Shown: positions 29,701 through 36,477 of the stretch, one piece after another
Layout: each line of letters begins with the position of its first letter
Numbering within the stretch: position 1 is the first letter of the stretch
Assembly (NCBI RefSeq): GCF_900187975.1
Contig: NZ_FZPC01000004.1
Coordinates: 215,047 to 279,046, forward strand
Length of the DNA stretch: 64,000 nucleotides
DNA from: Pseudomonas delhiensis
GTDB taxonomy: Bacteria > Pseudomonadota > Gammaproteobacteria > Pseudomonadales > Pseudomonadaceae
Reading direction: 5' to 3'
Notes under the pieces: generated by a model
Told to the model about the DNA's origin: nothing
Seen by the model: the letters and a program-made list of their open reading frames with translations, nothing else
The model's database searches: none
Program-made: the position numbers and the translations under genes

Positions 29701-30448
29701 GGTGAAGCTCTCCGACGACACCCTGATCGTCGGCGCCCCGCCCAAGGAGGCCAGCGGCACCCACCTGGCCATGGACGTGGACGTGCTGGTCGGCCAGGAC
29801 AAGCTGACCTTCGAAGGCTTCGGCCTGAGCGCCGAGCTGGCCGGCCAGGTGCACGTCGGCAACGACATGGACACCCGCGGCGAACTGAGCCTGAACAAGG
29901 GCCGCTACCGCGCCTACGGCCAGAAGCTGACCATCCGCCGCGCGCGGCTGCTGTTCGCCGGCCCCATCGACCAGCCGTACCTGGACATCGAGGCGATCCG
30001 CAAGGTCGACGACGTGGTCGCCGGCCTGCGCCTATCGGGCAACGCCGAGCAGCCGCGCAGCGAGGTCTTCTCGGAACCGGCGATGAGCCAGGAGCAGGCG
30101 CTGTCCTACCTGGTCATGGGCCGCCCGCTGTCCACCGGCGAGGACAGCAACATGCTCGGCGAGGCCGCCCTGGCCCTGGGCCTGGCCGGCAGCGCGCCGG
30201 TCACCGGCGAGGTGGCCCGGCAACTGGGCATCAAGGACTTCGAACTGGGCACCGAGGGCACCGGCAACAGCACCAGCGTGGTCGCCAGCGGCCAGCTCTC
30301 CGAGCGCCTGAGCCTGCGCTACGGCGTAGGCGTGTTCGAACCGGCCAACACCATCGCCCTGCGCTACCTGCTGAGCAAGAAGGTCTACCTGGAAGCCGCC
30401 AGCGGATTGGCCAGCTCGCTGGATATCTTCTACAAGCGCGACTTCTGA
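26783..30448 (+). CDS. tamB: Translocation and assembly module protein TamB (AsmA-like)
   Basis: A 1221-residue envelope protein anchored by one N-terminal transmembrane helix (LLKYFLAALLGLILLLAVALF) with a very long periplasmic beta-rich body, the TamB/DUF490 architecture. The C-terminal domain carries family stretches such as RGELSLNKGRYRAYGQKLTI and the terminal VYLEAASGLASSLDIFYKRDF, which pairs with TamA. Members form a hydrophobic groove that carries lipids between the membranes. Translation starts at GTG overlapping the tamA stop by four bases. The next cluster, 130 bp downstream, encodes phospholipid-modifying enzymes, so the neighbourhood is consistently about membrane lipids, though an own promoter is visible before it. 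Confidence 0.96.
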   Translation: MTRLLKYFLAALLGLILLLAVALFAILGSEAGSRWALGLVPGLQVQGYAGRLGGAWQAEHLAWSDGATTLEVERPQFAWSPACLLQGALCIDRLVVERVQLRLAPGPAEPSEGPIQLPALKLPLAVRLGEVRLGSFLLDGNEQVSNVQASAHWEAGGLHIDTLKAARGDLAVDLSGLLVPQGNWPLQAQGSLRLPAPGEQPWALKLQAKGELLGHLLLEADSSGYLQGHLSGDLQPLAENLPASAKITADGFRGAADLPDTLVLNKVLLQARGDLAAGYQVSGSAVLPGEGGDVALALQGRVDAKGADIAALNLSAAPEQRLGLSGRLDWQDGFAADARLDWLDFPWLRLYPMEPPPVAMHRLQADLQYRDEAYLGNFAAELSGPAGAFQLSSPVSGNLTEVHLPSLQLSAGQGKAEGSLGLKFAGTLAWDAQLKLSDLDPAYWVAELPGKLAGPLSSQGSYRDGVLALQANLDLQGRLRGQPAVFKTAANGQGQNWKVDGLELRLGDNRISGQASLDQRLAGRLDIALARLGQLWPQLQGQVNGRLDLAGTLKAPQGELSLKGQRLAFQDNGVRSLDLGARLDAGQRGRLELLADGVRAGETRFGQFKASGQGDLQRQQLDLSLQGRPLVLALGFDGSWNGRDWRGRLARGEIQSGGQDWRLQQPARLERLADGRLNLGAHCWASGAASLCGGEQRLLPEPQLRWQLRDFPLDSLARWLPEDFAWQGKLNGEVKLDLPARGPSGNILLDAGAGTLRLREQEQWVDFPYQSLRLESRLTPTRIDSSLQFHGNRLGTLEAQAVLDPRPKSKPLTGSFTLAGLDLAVARPFVPMVETLKGRLDGSGRISGGLLQPRLDGELRLSGGELSGGDLPTRVANLQVLARIAGERVDLSGTWSGGEKGNGSLGGYLAWSQGLDMDLALRGTDLPVTVEPYATLEVTPDLALRMADQKLSVAGKVQVPRGAIVIRQLPPSTVKLSDDTLIVGAPPKEASGTHLAMDVDVLVGQDKLTFEGFGLSAELAGQVHVGNDMDTRGELSLNKGRYRAYGQKLTIRRARLLFAGPIDQPYLDIEAIRKVDDVVAGLRLSGNAEQPRSEVFSEPAMSQEQALSYLVMGRPLSTGEDSNMLGEAALALGLAGSAPVTGEVARQLGIKDFELGTEGTGNSTSVVASGQLSERLSLRYGVGVFEPANTIALRYLLSKKVYLEAASGLASSLDIFYKRDF

Positions 30449-30488
30449 GTGGTGTTCGGCAATCCGGGCGATTTCAGATAAGTCCCAT

Positions 30489-30518
30489 GGAACCCCCCGG
30501 GGGGGATGCGGCTATGCT
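30489..30518 (+). promoter_or_regulatory. Candidate promoter of the lipid cluster, with C6G7 tract in the spacer
   Basis: GGAACC (30489-30494) and CTATGCT (30512-30518) are spaced like a -35/-10 pair; CTATGCT resembles the extended -10 used by RpoS. Between them lies CCCCCCGGGGGGG (30493-30505), a homopolymer pair within the spacer. The predicted start site would be near 30525, giving a leader of about 54 nt before the first gene, whose RBS (GAAGGAA) is good. Confidence 0.45.
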
Positions 30519-30578
30519 GGATGTCCAGCGGTTCGCCTGTGGCGATCGCACCGTCCACGCACCAGAGAGAAGGAACTC

Positions 30579-31190
30579 ATGGCCTCGGTCTACCAACTCA
30601 AGTCGCGTTTCCAGGACCTGTTGCGGCCACTGGTGGCGCGCCTGCACGCCCGCGGGGCCACGGCCAACCAGGTGACCCTCGCGGCCTGCGCCCTGTCGCT
30701 GCTGGTGGCGGCGCTGGTCGCCGGCCTTGCCAGCCACCCCTGGGTGTTCGCCCTGATCCCGCTGTGGATGTTCCTGCGCATGGCGCTCAACGCCATGGAC
30801 GGCATGCTCGCCCGTGAGTTCGGCCAGCAGTCCAGCCTCGGCGCCTACCTCAACGAACTCACCGACGTCGTCGCCGACAGCGCGCTCTACCTGCCCTTCG
30901 CCCTGTTGCCTGGGGTGACCCCCGCCTGGGTCGTGCTGGTGGTGGTGCTGGCGCTGCTCACTGAATACGCCGGCGTGCTCGGGCGCATGGTCGGCGCTTC
31001 CCGGCGCTACGACGGCCCCATGGGCAAGAGCGACCGCGCGCTGTGCTTCGGCGTGCTCGGTGCCGGTGTCGCCAGCGGCCTGCTGCCGACGGCCTGGCTC
31101 GACACCGTGATGGGCGTGCTGGCCGTGCTGCTGGCGTTGACCATCGTCAACCGCGTGCGCCAAGGGCTGGCCGAGCAGCGCCAGGCCTGA
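30579..31190 (+). CDS. CDP-alcohol phosphatidyltransferase family protein, YnbA-like
   Basis: A 203-residue membrane protein with about five or six hydrophobic helices (VTLAACALSLLVAALVAGLA; WVVLVVVLALLTEYAGVLG). Family enzymes swap CMP on CDP-diacylglycerol for an alcohol. The signature DxxDGxxAR-x8-GxxxDxxxD reads here NAMDGMLAR-(8)-GAYLNELTD: the first and third metal-site Asp are Asn, while the second and fourth remain. In known members all four bind two divalent metals, so catalysis may be altered or this may be a subfamily trait. The gene opens a six-gene run resembling E. coli ynbABCD. From memory it matches PA2541. Product lipid unknown. Confidence 0.88.
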   Translation: MASVYQLKSRFQDLLRPLVARLHARGATANQVTLAACALSLLVAALVAGLASHPWVFALIPLWMFLRMALNAMDGMLAREFGQQSSLGAYLNELTDVVADSALYLPFALLPGVTPAWVVLVVVLALLTEYAGVLGRMVGASRRYDGPMGKSDRALCFGVLGAGVASGLLPTAWLDTVMGVLAVLLALTIVNRVRQGLAEQRQA

Positions 31191-31275
31191 ACGACGACCG
31201 GCGCGGCGGCGGCCGCCGGATTTCACTGACGGGGACAGGACCGTCCTTCCATTCCATCCGCGAACAGAGGATGTC

Positions 31276-33039
31276 ATGCGCGAACACTCCATCCACCATT
31301 TCACCACCCATGACGGCGTGGAACTCTTCTACCGCCACTGGCCGGCGCCGCAGCCCGAGGCCGATGCGCCGCGCCGGGCGTTGCTGCTGCTGCATCGCGG
31401 CCACGAGCATTCCGGGCGCATCGGCCACCTGGCCGACGAGCTGGACCTGCCGGGCTTCGAGGTTTTCGCCTGGGACGCCCGCGGCCATGGCCAGTCGCCC
31501 GGCGAGCGCGGCGACAGCCCGGGTTTCGGCACCAACGTGCGCGACTTGCAGAGCTTCGCCGAGCATATCGCCGCTCACCATGGCGTTGCCCTGGAAGACC
31601 TGGCCGTGGTGGCGCAGAGCGTCGGAGCGGTGCTGGCCGCCACCTGGGTTCATGATTACGCGCCGCCCATCCGCAGCCTGGTACTCGCTTCGCCGGCGTT
31701 CAAGGTCAAGCTCTACGTGCCTTTTGCCCGCACCGGGTTGAAGCTGGCGCAATACTGGCGTGGCAACTTCTTCGTCAACAGCTACGTCAAGGCTCGCTTC
31801 CTCAGCCACGACCCGCAGCGTATCGCTTCCTACGACAGCGACCCGCTGATCGCCCGCCCCATCTCGGTGCGCGTGCTGCTGGGGCTCTACGAGGCCGCCG
31901 AGCGGGTGGTGGCCGATGCCCAGGCGATCCAGGTGCCGACCCAACTGCTGGTTTCCGGCGCCGACTTCGTGGTGCACCGCGCGCCGCAGCAGCGTTTCTT
32001 CGAGCGCCTGGGCACGCCGCGCAAGGAAATGCACGTGCTGCCGGGGTTCTTCCACGACACCCTCGGCGAGCGCGACCGCCACCTGGCCCTGGGCCGCGCG
32101 CGGCGCTTCATCCTCGAATGCTTTGCCCAGGCGCCGCAGCAGCCCTCGCTGCTGGATGCCGACCGCCTGGGGCACAGCTGCGCCGAGGCCGAGGCGCTGG
32201 CCACGCCGCTGCCGCCGTATTCGCCGCGCGGGCTCTACTGGCGCGCCACCCGCGCCGGCCTGCGACTCGGCCGGCTGCTCTCCGATGGCGTCAAGCTGGG
32301 CTTCGACACCGGCTTCGACTCCGGCAGCACCCTGGACTACGTCTACCGCAACCAGCCCAGCGGCAGCGGGCCGCTTGGCCGCCTGGTGGACCGCGCCTAC
32401 CTGGGCTCCATCGGCTGGCGCGGCATCCGCCAGCGCAAGCTGCACATCGAGGAACTGCTGCGCCTGGCCATGGCACACCTGCGCGAGCAGGGCCGCGAGG
32501 TGCGTATCCTGGACATCGCCGCCGGCCACGGTCGCTACATCCTAGAGGCGCTCGCCGGCGTCGAGCCCTTGCCCGAGAGCGTGCTGTTGCGCGACTACAG
32601 CGAGCTCAACGTGCGCGAAGGCTCGGCGCTGATCGAGCGCCTGGGCCTGGCCGACCGGGCGCGTTTCGCCCAGGGCGACGCCTTCGACCGCGACGACCTG
32701 GCCGCGCTTCGGCCGCAGCCAAGCCTGGCGGTGGTTTCCGGGCTCTACGAGTTGTTCGCCGGCAACGCCGAGGTCGGCCGCTCCCTGGCCGGGGTGGGTG
32801 ATGTGCTGGAGGAGGGCGGCTACCTGATCTATACCGGCCAGCCGTGGCACCCACAGCTGGAGCTGATCGCCCGCGCCTTGACCAGCCACCGTGGCGGCCA
32901 GGCCTGGGTGATGCGCCGCCGCAGTCAGGTGGAAATGGACCAGTTGGTGGCCGCCGCCGGCTTCCGCAAGCTCACCCAGCGTGTCGACGAGTGGGGCATC
33001 TTCACCGTCTCCCTGGCCGTGCGGGAGCCGCGCCCATGA
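31276..33039 (+). CDS. Fusion of alpha/beta hydrolase and SAM-dependent methyltransferase, YnbC-like
   Basis: A 587-residue two-domain protein. Residues about 1-300 are a lysophospholipase-like alpha/beta hydrolase with HRGHEHSGR near the oxyanion loop, nucleophile Ser in VVAQSVGAVLAA (variant of GxSxG with Ala/Gln before it) and candidate acid/His in SGADFVVH and PGFFHDTLGE. Residues about 375-580 are a class I methyltransferase with SAM motif ILDIAAGHGRYIL. AGAGG precedes the ATG. The gene downstream overlaps by ATGA (33036-33039). The pairing suggests removal of an acyl chain or lipid head and methylation of the product in one polypeptide. The same fusion is known in E. coli YnbC; its substrate is unknown. 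Confidence 0.88.
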   Translation: MREHSIHHFTTHDGVELFYRHWPAPQPEADAPRRALLLLHRGHEHSGRIGHLADELDLPGFEVFAWDARGHGQSPGERGDSPGFGTNVRDLQSFAEHIAAHHGVALEDLAVVAQSVGAVLAATWVHDYAPPIRSLVLASPAFKVKLYVPFARTGLKLAQYWRGNFFVNSYVKARFLSHDPQRIASYDSDPLIARPISVRVLLGLYEAAERVVADAQAIQVPTQLLVSGADFVVHRAPQQRFFERLGTPRKEMHVLPGFFHDTLGERDRHLALGRARRFILECFAQAPQQPSLLDADRLGHSCAEAEALATPLPPYSPRGLYWRATRAGLRLGRLLSDGVKLGFDTGFDSGSTLDYVYRNQPSGSGPLGRLVDRAYLGSIGWRGIRQRKLHIEELLRLAMAHLREQGREVRILDIAAGHGRYILEALAGVEPLPESVLLRDYSELNVREGSALIERLGLADRARFAQGDAFDRDDLAALRPQPSLAVVSGLYELFAGNAEVGRSLAGVGDVLEEGGYLIYTGQPWHPQLELIARALTSHRGGQAWVMRRRSQVEMDQLVAAAGFRKLTQRVDEWGIFTVSLAVREPRP

Positions 33040-34376
33040 CTCCACGGGACGCCGGCGTGCTGCGCCGGGCGCTGGCCTGGCTGCTGTTCCTCGGTCCGTT
33101 CTTCTTCCTCAGCTACGGCTTCGCCAACTGGCTGACCGCCCAGCGCACCGATGTCGGCGTGCTGGCCTTCGCCTGGGAGCGGCACATCCCGCTGTGGCCC
33201 TGGAGCATAGTGCCGTACTGGTCGATCGACCTGCTCTACGGGTTGTCCTTCCTGCTGCCGCGCAGCCGCCAGGAACTGGACCGCCATGCCCTGCGCCTGT
33301 TCAGCGCGCAGGTACTGGCGGTGGCCGGCTTCCTCCTGTTGCCGCTGCGCTTCAGCTTCGAGCGGCCGCCGCTGGACGGTGTCTTCGGCTGGCTGTTCGA
33401 CGTGTTGATGGGTTTCGACAAACCCTTCAACCAGGCGCCGTCACTGCACATCGCACTGCTGGTGGTCCTCTGGGCGATCTATGCGCGCTACGCCCGCGGG
33501 GGCTGGCGCTGGCTGCTGCACGGCTGGTTCGCGCTGATCGGCGTGTCGGTGCTCACCACCTGGCAGCATCACTTCATCGACCTGCCCAGCGGAGCCCTGC
33601 TGGGCTGGTTGTGCGTCTGGCTGTGGCCCTGGCAGGCGCGCCCACCGTTGGCGGGCTGGCGCCTGGCGGCGGACCGGCAGCGCTGGCGCCTGGCCGCCCT
33701 GTACGCGGCGGGCGCCGCCGTCCTGGCGTTGCTGGCGGGCAGCGGGCAGGGCGCCTGGTTGTGGCTGCTGTGGCCGGGGCTGGCCCTGGCCCTGGTCGCG
33801 CTCATCTACCTGGGTTTCGGCGCCGAAGGCTTCCAGAAGGGGGCCGATGGGCGCCTGGCTCTGGCCACCCGCTGGCTGCTGGCACCCTACCTGCTCGCGG
33901 CTCGCCTCAACTCGCGGCTGTGGACGCATCGGCGGCCGCGGCCGGACGAGGTACTGCCGGGACTGTGGATCGGCCGCGTGCCCACCGACGCCGAGTTGGA
34001 TGCCACCCCCTGCCGCGCCGTGCTCGACCTCAGCGCCGAGCTGCAATGTGCGCCGGCAGGCCGGGCCCACGCCTGCCTGCCGCTGCTGGACCTGGTGGCG
34101 CCAAGCGTAGAGCAATGCCGGCGGGCTGCCGGGCTGATCGACGACCTGTTGCCGCGGGGCCCGCTGCTGGTCTGCTGCGCCCTGGGCTACTCGCGCAGCG
34201 CCACTGTGGTGGCGGCCTGGCTATTGCTCAGTGGTCGCGCCGCGAGCCCGGAGGCGGCGCTGGCGTTGCTGCGCCAGGCGCGCCCGCAGGTGGTGCTCAA
34301 GGCCGCGCAACTCGCCAGTCTGGCCGAGCTGGCCGGTGGCCGCCGGTCGGCCCTGGAGATCGGCCATGCCAGCTGA
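33036..34376 (+). CDS. PAP2-type membrane phosphatase fused to dual-specificity phosphatase, YnbD-like
   Basis: A 446-residue protein. The N-terminal half is an integral-membrane PAP2/lipid phosphatase-like domain with PSLHIALL (residues about 138-145) and TTWQHHFIDLPSG (about 172), the His/Asp pattern of the phosphatidic-acid phosphatase fold. After three more helices, residues about 300-440 form a dual-specificity phosphatase domain with the CX5R loop CALGYSRS. Either domain could remove phosphate from a lipid intermediate. Start ATG overlaps the previous stop (ATGA); the next gene overlaps by 11 bases. The arrangement equals E. coli YnbD. Confidence 0.87.
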   Translation: MTPRDAGVLRRALAWLLFLGPFFFLSYGFANWLTAQRTDVGVLAFAWERHIPLWPWSIVPYWSIDLLYGLSFLLPRSRQELDRHALRLFSAQVLAVAGFLLLPLRFSFERPPLDGVFGWLFDVLMGFDKPFNQAPSLHIALLVVLWAIYARYARGGWRWLLHGWFALIGVSVLTTWQHHFIDLPSGALLGWLCVWLWPWQARPPLAGWRLAADRQRWRLAALYAAGAAVLALLAGSGQGAWLWLLWPGLALALVALIYLGFGAEGFQKGADGRLALATRWLLAPYLLAARLNSRLWTHRRPRPDEVLPGLWIGRVPTDAELDATPCRAVLDLSAELQCAPAGRAHACLPLLDLVAPSVEQCRRAAGLIDDLLPRGPLLVCCALGYSRSATVVAAWLLLSGRAASPEAALALLRQARPQVVLKAAQLASLAELAGGRRSALEIGHAS

Positions 34377-34812
34377 CGTGCAACTGCTGCTGGTGGCCAG
34401 GTTGCTGCGCCGTGGCCGGGACCTGGGCCGCCTGTCCGACGGCCTGACGCTGCTGGCCATGGGCCTGGGGCTGTATGTAGCAGCCTTCGCCGGGGCCAGC
34501 CCGGGCTTCGCCCTGGGCATGGCGTTGCTGGTGCTTCTGGGCCTGGCGCAGAAGTGCTACGCCTTGCGCGTGGCCTTGGACGCCGATCTGTTCGAGGCCC
34601 TGGCCGCGCCGGCCGAGACCTTGGCCGAGCGCACCGAACGGCTTGACCAGGGGCTGGGTGAACTGCTCGGCCTGCCCGCGGAAAAGGCCGGGCGCAGTTG
34701 GCCGCAACGCAGCCGCGGCGCTCTGCGCCTGCTGCGCTGGCAGGCGCTGCTGTGTGCGGCGCAATGGCTGGCCGCCTTGCTCTGCCTGCTCACCCTGGCC
34801 CTGACCCCCTGA
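34366..34812 (+). CDS. Small membrane protein of the lipid cluster
   Basis: A 148-residue protein with two hydrophobic hairpins (LTLLAMGLGLYVAAFAGA and GMALLVLLGLAQ near the N-terminus; LLCAAQWLAALLCLLTLAL at the C-terminus) flanking a charged central region (ALAAPAETLAERTERLDQGL). No enzyme motif is visible and I do not recognise a family. The ATG at 34366 overlaps the end of the phosphatase gene by 11 bases, indicating coupled translation. It may be a scaffold or accessory subunit for the neighbouring lipid enzymes. Confidence 0.8.
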   Translation: MPADVQLLLVARLLRRGRDLGRLSDGLTLLAMGLGLYVAAFAGASPGFALGMALLVLLGLAQKCYALRVALDADLFEALAAPAETLAERTERLDQGLGELLGLPAEKAGRSWPQRSRGALRLLRWQALLCAAQWLAALLCLLTLALTP

Positions 34813-34823
34813 AGGAAACCCGG

Positions 34824-35453
34824 ATGCTGGAAAAACTCCTCGCCTACGCCATCATCGCTGGCGCCCGCACCGTTACCGGCCTGCGCAGCCTATGGCTGGG
34901 CACCACGCCCAAGCCGGTGCAGCGCATCTACTACGCCAACCACAGCAGCCATGGCGATTTCGTCCTGCTCTGGGCCTCGCTGCCGCCCGAGTTGCGCCGG
35001 TGCACGCGGCCGGTGGCCGGCGCCGACTACTGGGGCAAGCCGGGCCCGCGCGGCTTCATCATCAACCGGGTGTTCAACGGCGTGCTCATCGACCGGCAGC
35101 GTGGCGAAGCCTGTGGCGACCCCCTGGCGCCCATCGAACAGGCGCTGGCCGCCGGCGATTCGCTGATCCTGTTCCCCGAGGGCACCCGCAACCTGGACGA
35201 CGAGGTGCGTCTGCAGCCGTTCAAGAGCGGCATCTACCACCTTTCGCGCAAGCATCCGCAGGTGGAGCTGGTGCCGGTGTGGATCGCCAACCTCAACCGG
35301 GTGATGCCCAAGGGGCGTGCCTTGCCCTTGCCATTGCTGTGCACCTTGAGCTTCGGCGCGCCGCTGGTGGCCGGCGAGGAGGAGGGCAAGGAGTCTTTCC
35401 TCGAACGCGCCCGCGATGCATTGCTGGCATTGGCGCCAGCGGAGGGGCACTGA
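34824..35453 (+). CDS. 1-acylglycerol-phosphate acyltransferase family (PlsC-like)
   Basis: A 209-residue acyltransferase with the catalytic HX4D motif in YYANHSSHGDFVL (about residue 40), the FPEGTRN phosphate-binding motif (about 118) and the following VPVWIANLNRVMPKG. Such enzymes transfer an acyl group from acyl-ACP or acyl-CoA to a lysophospholipid or related acceptor. It lacks the long N-terminal membrane helix of housekeeping PlsC, having only a weak hydrophobic start (LLAYAIIAGA). A GAAGGAA RBS precedes the ATG. It is the fifth gene of the lipid cluster and directly precedes the CdsA-like gene. From memory it corresponds to PA2537. Confidence 0.9.
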   Translation: MLEKLLAYAIIAGARTVTGLRSLWLGTTPKPVQRIYYANHSSHGDFVLLWASLPPELRRCTRPVAGADYWGKPGPRGFIINRVFNGVLIDRQRGEACGDPLAPIEQALAAGDSLILFPEGTRNLDDEVRLQPFKSGIYHLSRKHPQVELVPVWIANLNRVMPKGRALPLPLLCTLSFGAPLVAGEEEGKESFLERARDALLALAPAEGH

Positions 35454-35454
35454 G

Positions 35455-36387
35455 ATGACCGGACAGACCTGGCTGTTGTTCGCCGGCATCGGCGCCCTGC
35501 TGGTGAGTGCCTCGCTGATCGGCGCGCTGCTGCGCTGGCGCGCCGTGCCGGGGCCGCACGCGGTGATCGACAACCTCAACGCGCGGATCAAGGCCTGGTG
35601 GGCGATGGTCGCGGTGATCGGCTGCGCCTTTGCACTCGGCCACTGGGCGGTGATCCTGCTGTTCTACGGCGTGTCGTTCTACGCCTTGCGCGAGTTCATG
35701 ACGCTGATGCCGACCCGCCGCAGCGACTACCCGGCGTTGGTGGCGGCCTTCTACTTCGTGCTGCCGATGCAATACCTGCTGATCGCCATCGACTGGTACG
35801 GCATGTTCTCCATCTTCATCCCGGTGCACGTGTTCCTGCTGCTGCCGATCCTGGCCTCGCTGGGCGGCGACGCCAAGCGCTTCCTCGAACGTACCGCCAA
35901 GGTGCAATGGGGGCTGATGCTGGCGGTGTACTGCATTTCCTTCGTGCCAGCGTTGCTGACCCTGGACATCCCCGGCTTCGAGGGGCGCAACCTGTTGCTG
36001 ATCGCCTTCCTGGTGATGGTGGTGCAGCTCTCGGACGTGCTGCAGTATGTCTGCGGCAAGCTGTTCGGCAAGCGCAGGATCGCCCCCAACCTGTCGCCGT
36101 CCAAGACACTCGAAGGTTTCGTTGGCGGTGTAGCCCTGGCCACCGCCATCGGTGGCGCGCTCTGGTGGATCACTCCCTTCGCGCCCTGGCAGGCGCTGCT
36201 GATAGCGCTGATGATCAATATCCTCGGCTTCTTTGGCGGCCTGGTGATGTCGGCGATCAAGCGCGACCGCGGGGTCAAGGACTGGGGCCACATGATCGAG
36301 GGCCACGGCGGCATGCTCGACCGCCTGGACTCGGTGTGTTTCGCCGCGCCGGTATTCTTCCACGCGGTGCGCTACTGGTGGACCTGA
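35455..36387 (+). CDS. Phosphatidate cytidylyltransferase family (CdsA/YnbB-like)
   Basis: A 310-residue polytopic membrane enzyme with about eight helices and the complete CdsA signature near the C-terminus: SAIKRDRGVKDWGHMI then EGHGGMLDRLD (residues about 262-290). CdsA makes CDP-diacylglycerol from phosphatidic acid and CTP, the donor used by CDP-alcohol transferases such as the first gene of this cluster. A second, dedicated CdsA beside a CDP-alcohol transferase suggests a self-contained pathway separate from bulk phospholipid synthesis. Two bases separate it from the acyltransferase stop (TGAGATG). No terminator was recognised after it before mgtA. Confidence 0.93.
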   Translation: MTGQTWLLFAGIGALLVSASLIGALLRWRAVPGPHAVIDNLNARIKAWWAMVAVIGCAFALGHWAVILLFYGVSFYALREFMTLMPTRRSDYPALVAAFYFVLPMQYLLIAIDWYGMFSIFIPVHVFLLLPILASLGGDAKRFLERTAKVQWGLMLAVYCISFVPALLTLDIPGFEGRNLLLIAFLVMVVQLSDVLQYVCGKLFGKRRIAPNLSPSKTLEGFVGGVALATAIGGALWWITPFAPWQALLIALMINILGFFGGLVMSAIKRDRGVKDWGHMIEGHGGMLDRLDSVCFAAPVFFHAVRYWWT

Positions 36388-36432
36388 GGCCCGTCCGCCG
36401 GGTCTTCATGGCGCCTTAAGGAACACCTCGCA

Positions 36433-36474
36433 GACTCCCGCTGCCGCCGGCCAGGGCGGCGGTGATGGGGAGTC
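36433..36474 (+). promoter_or_regulatory. Hairpin that sequesters the mgtA ribosome-binding site
   Basis: GACTCCC (36433-36439) pairs perfectly with GGGAGTC (36468-36474). Inside it CTGCCGCC (36441-36448) pairs with GGCGGCGG (36455-36462, one G-U). A 4-5 nt internal bulge and a 6-nt loop complete a single long hairpin. The right arm contains GGGGAG, the only Shine-Dalgarno sequence for the mgtA ATG at 36478. There is no U-tract, so this is not a terminator; it looks like a translation-control element. Confidence 0.65.
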
Positions 36475-36477
36475 GTC

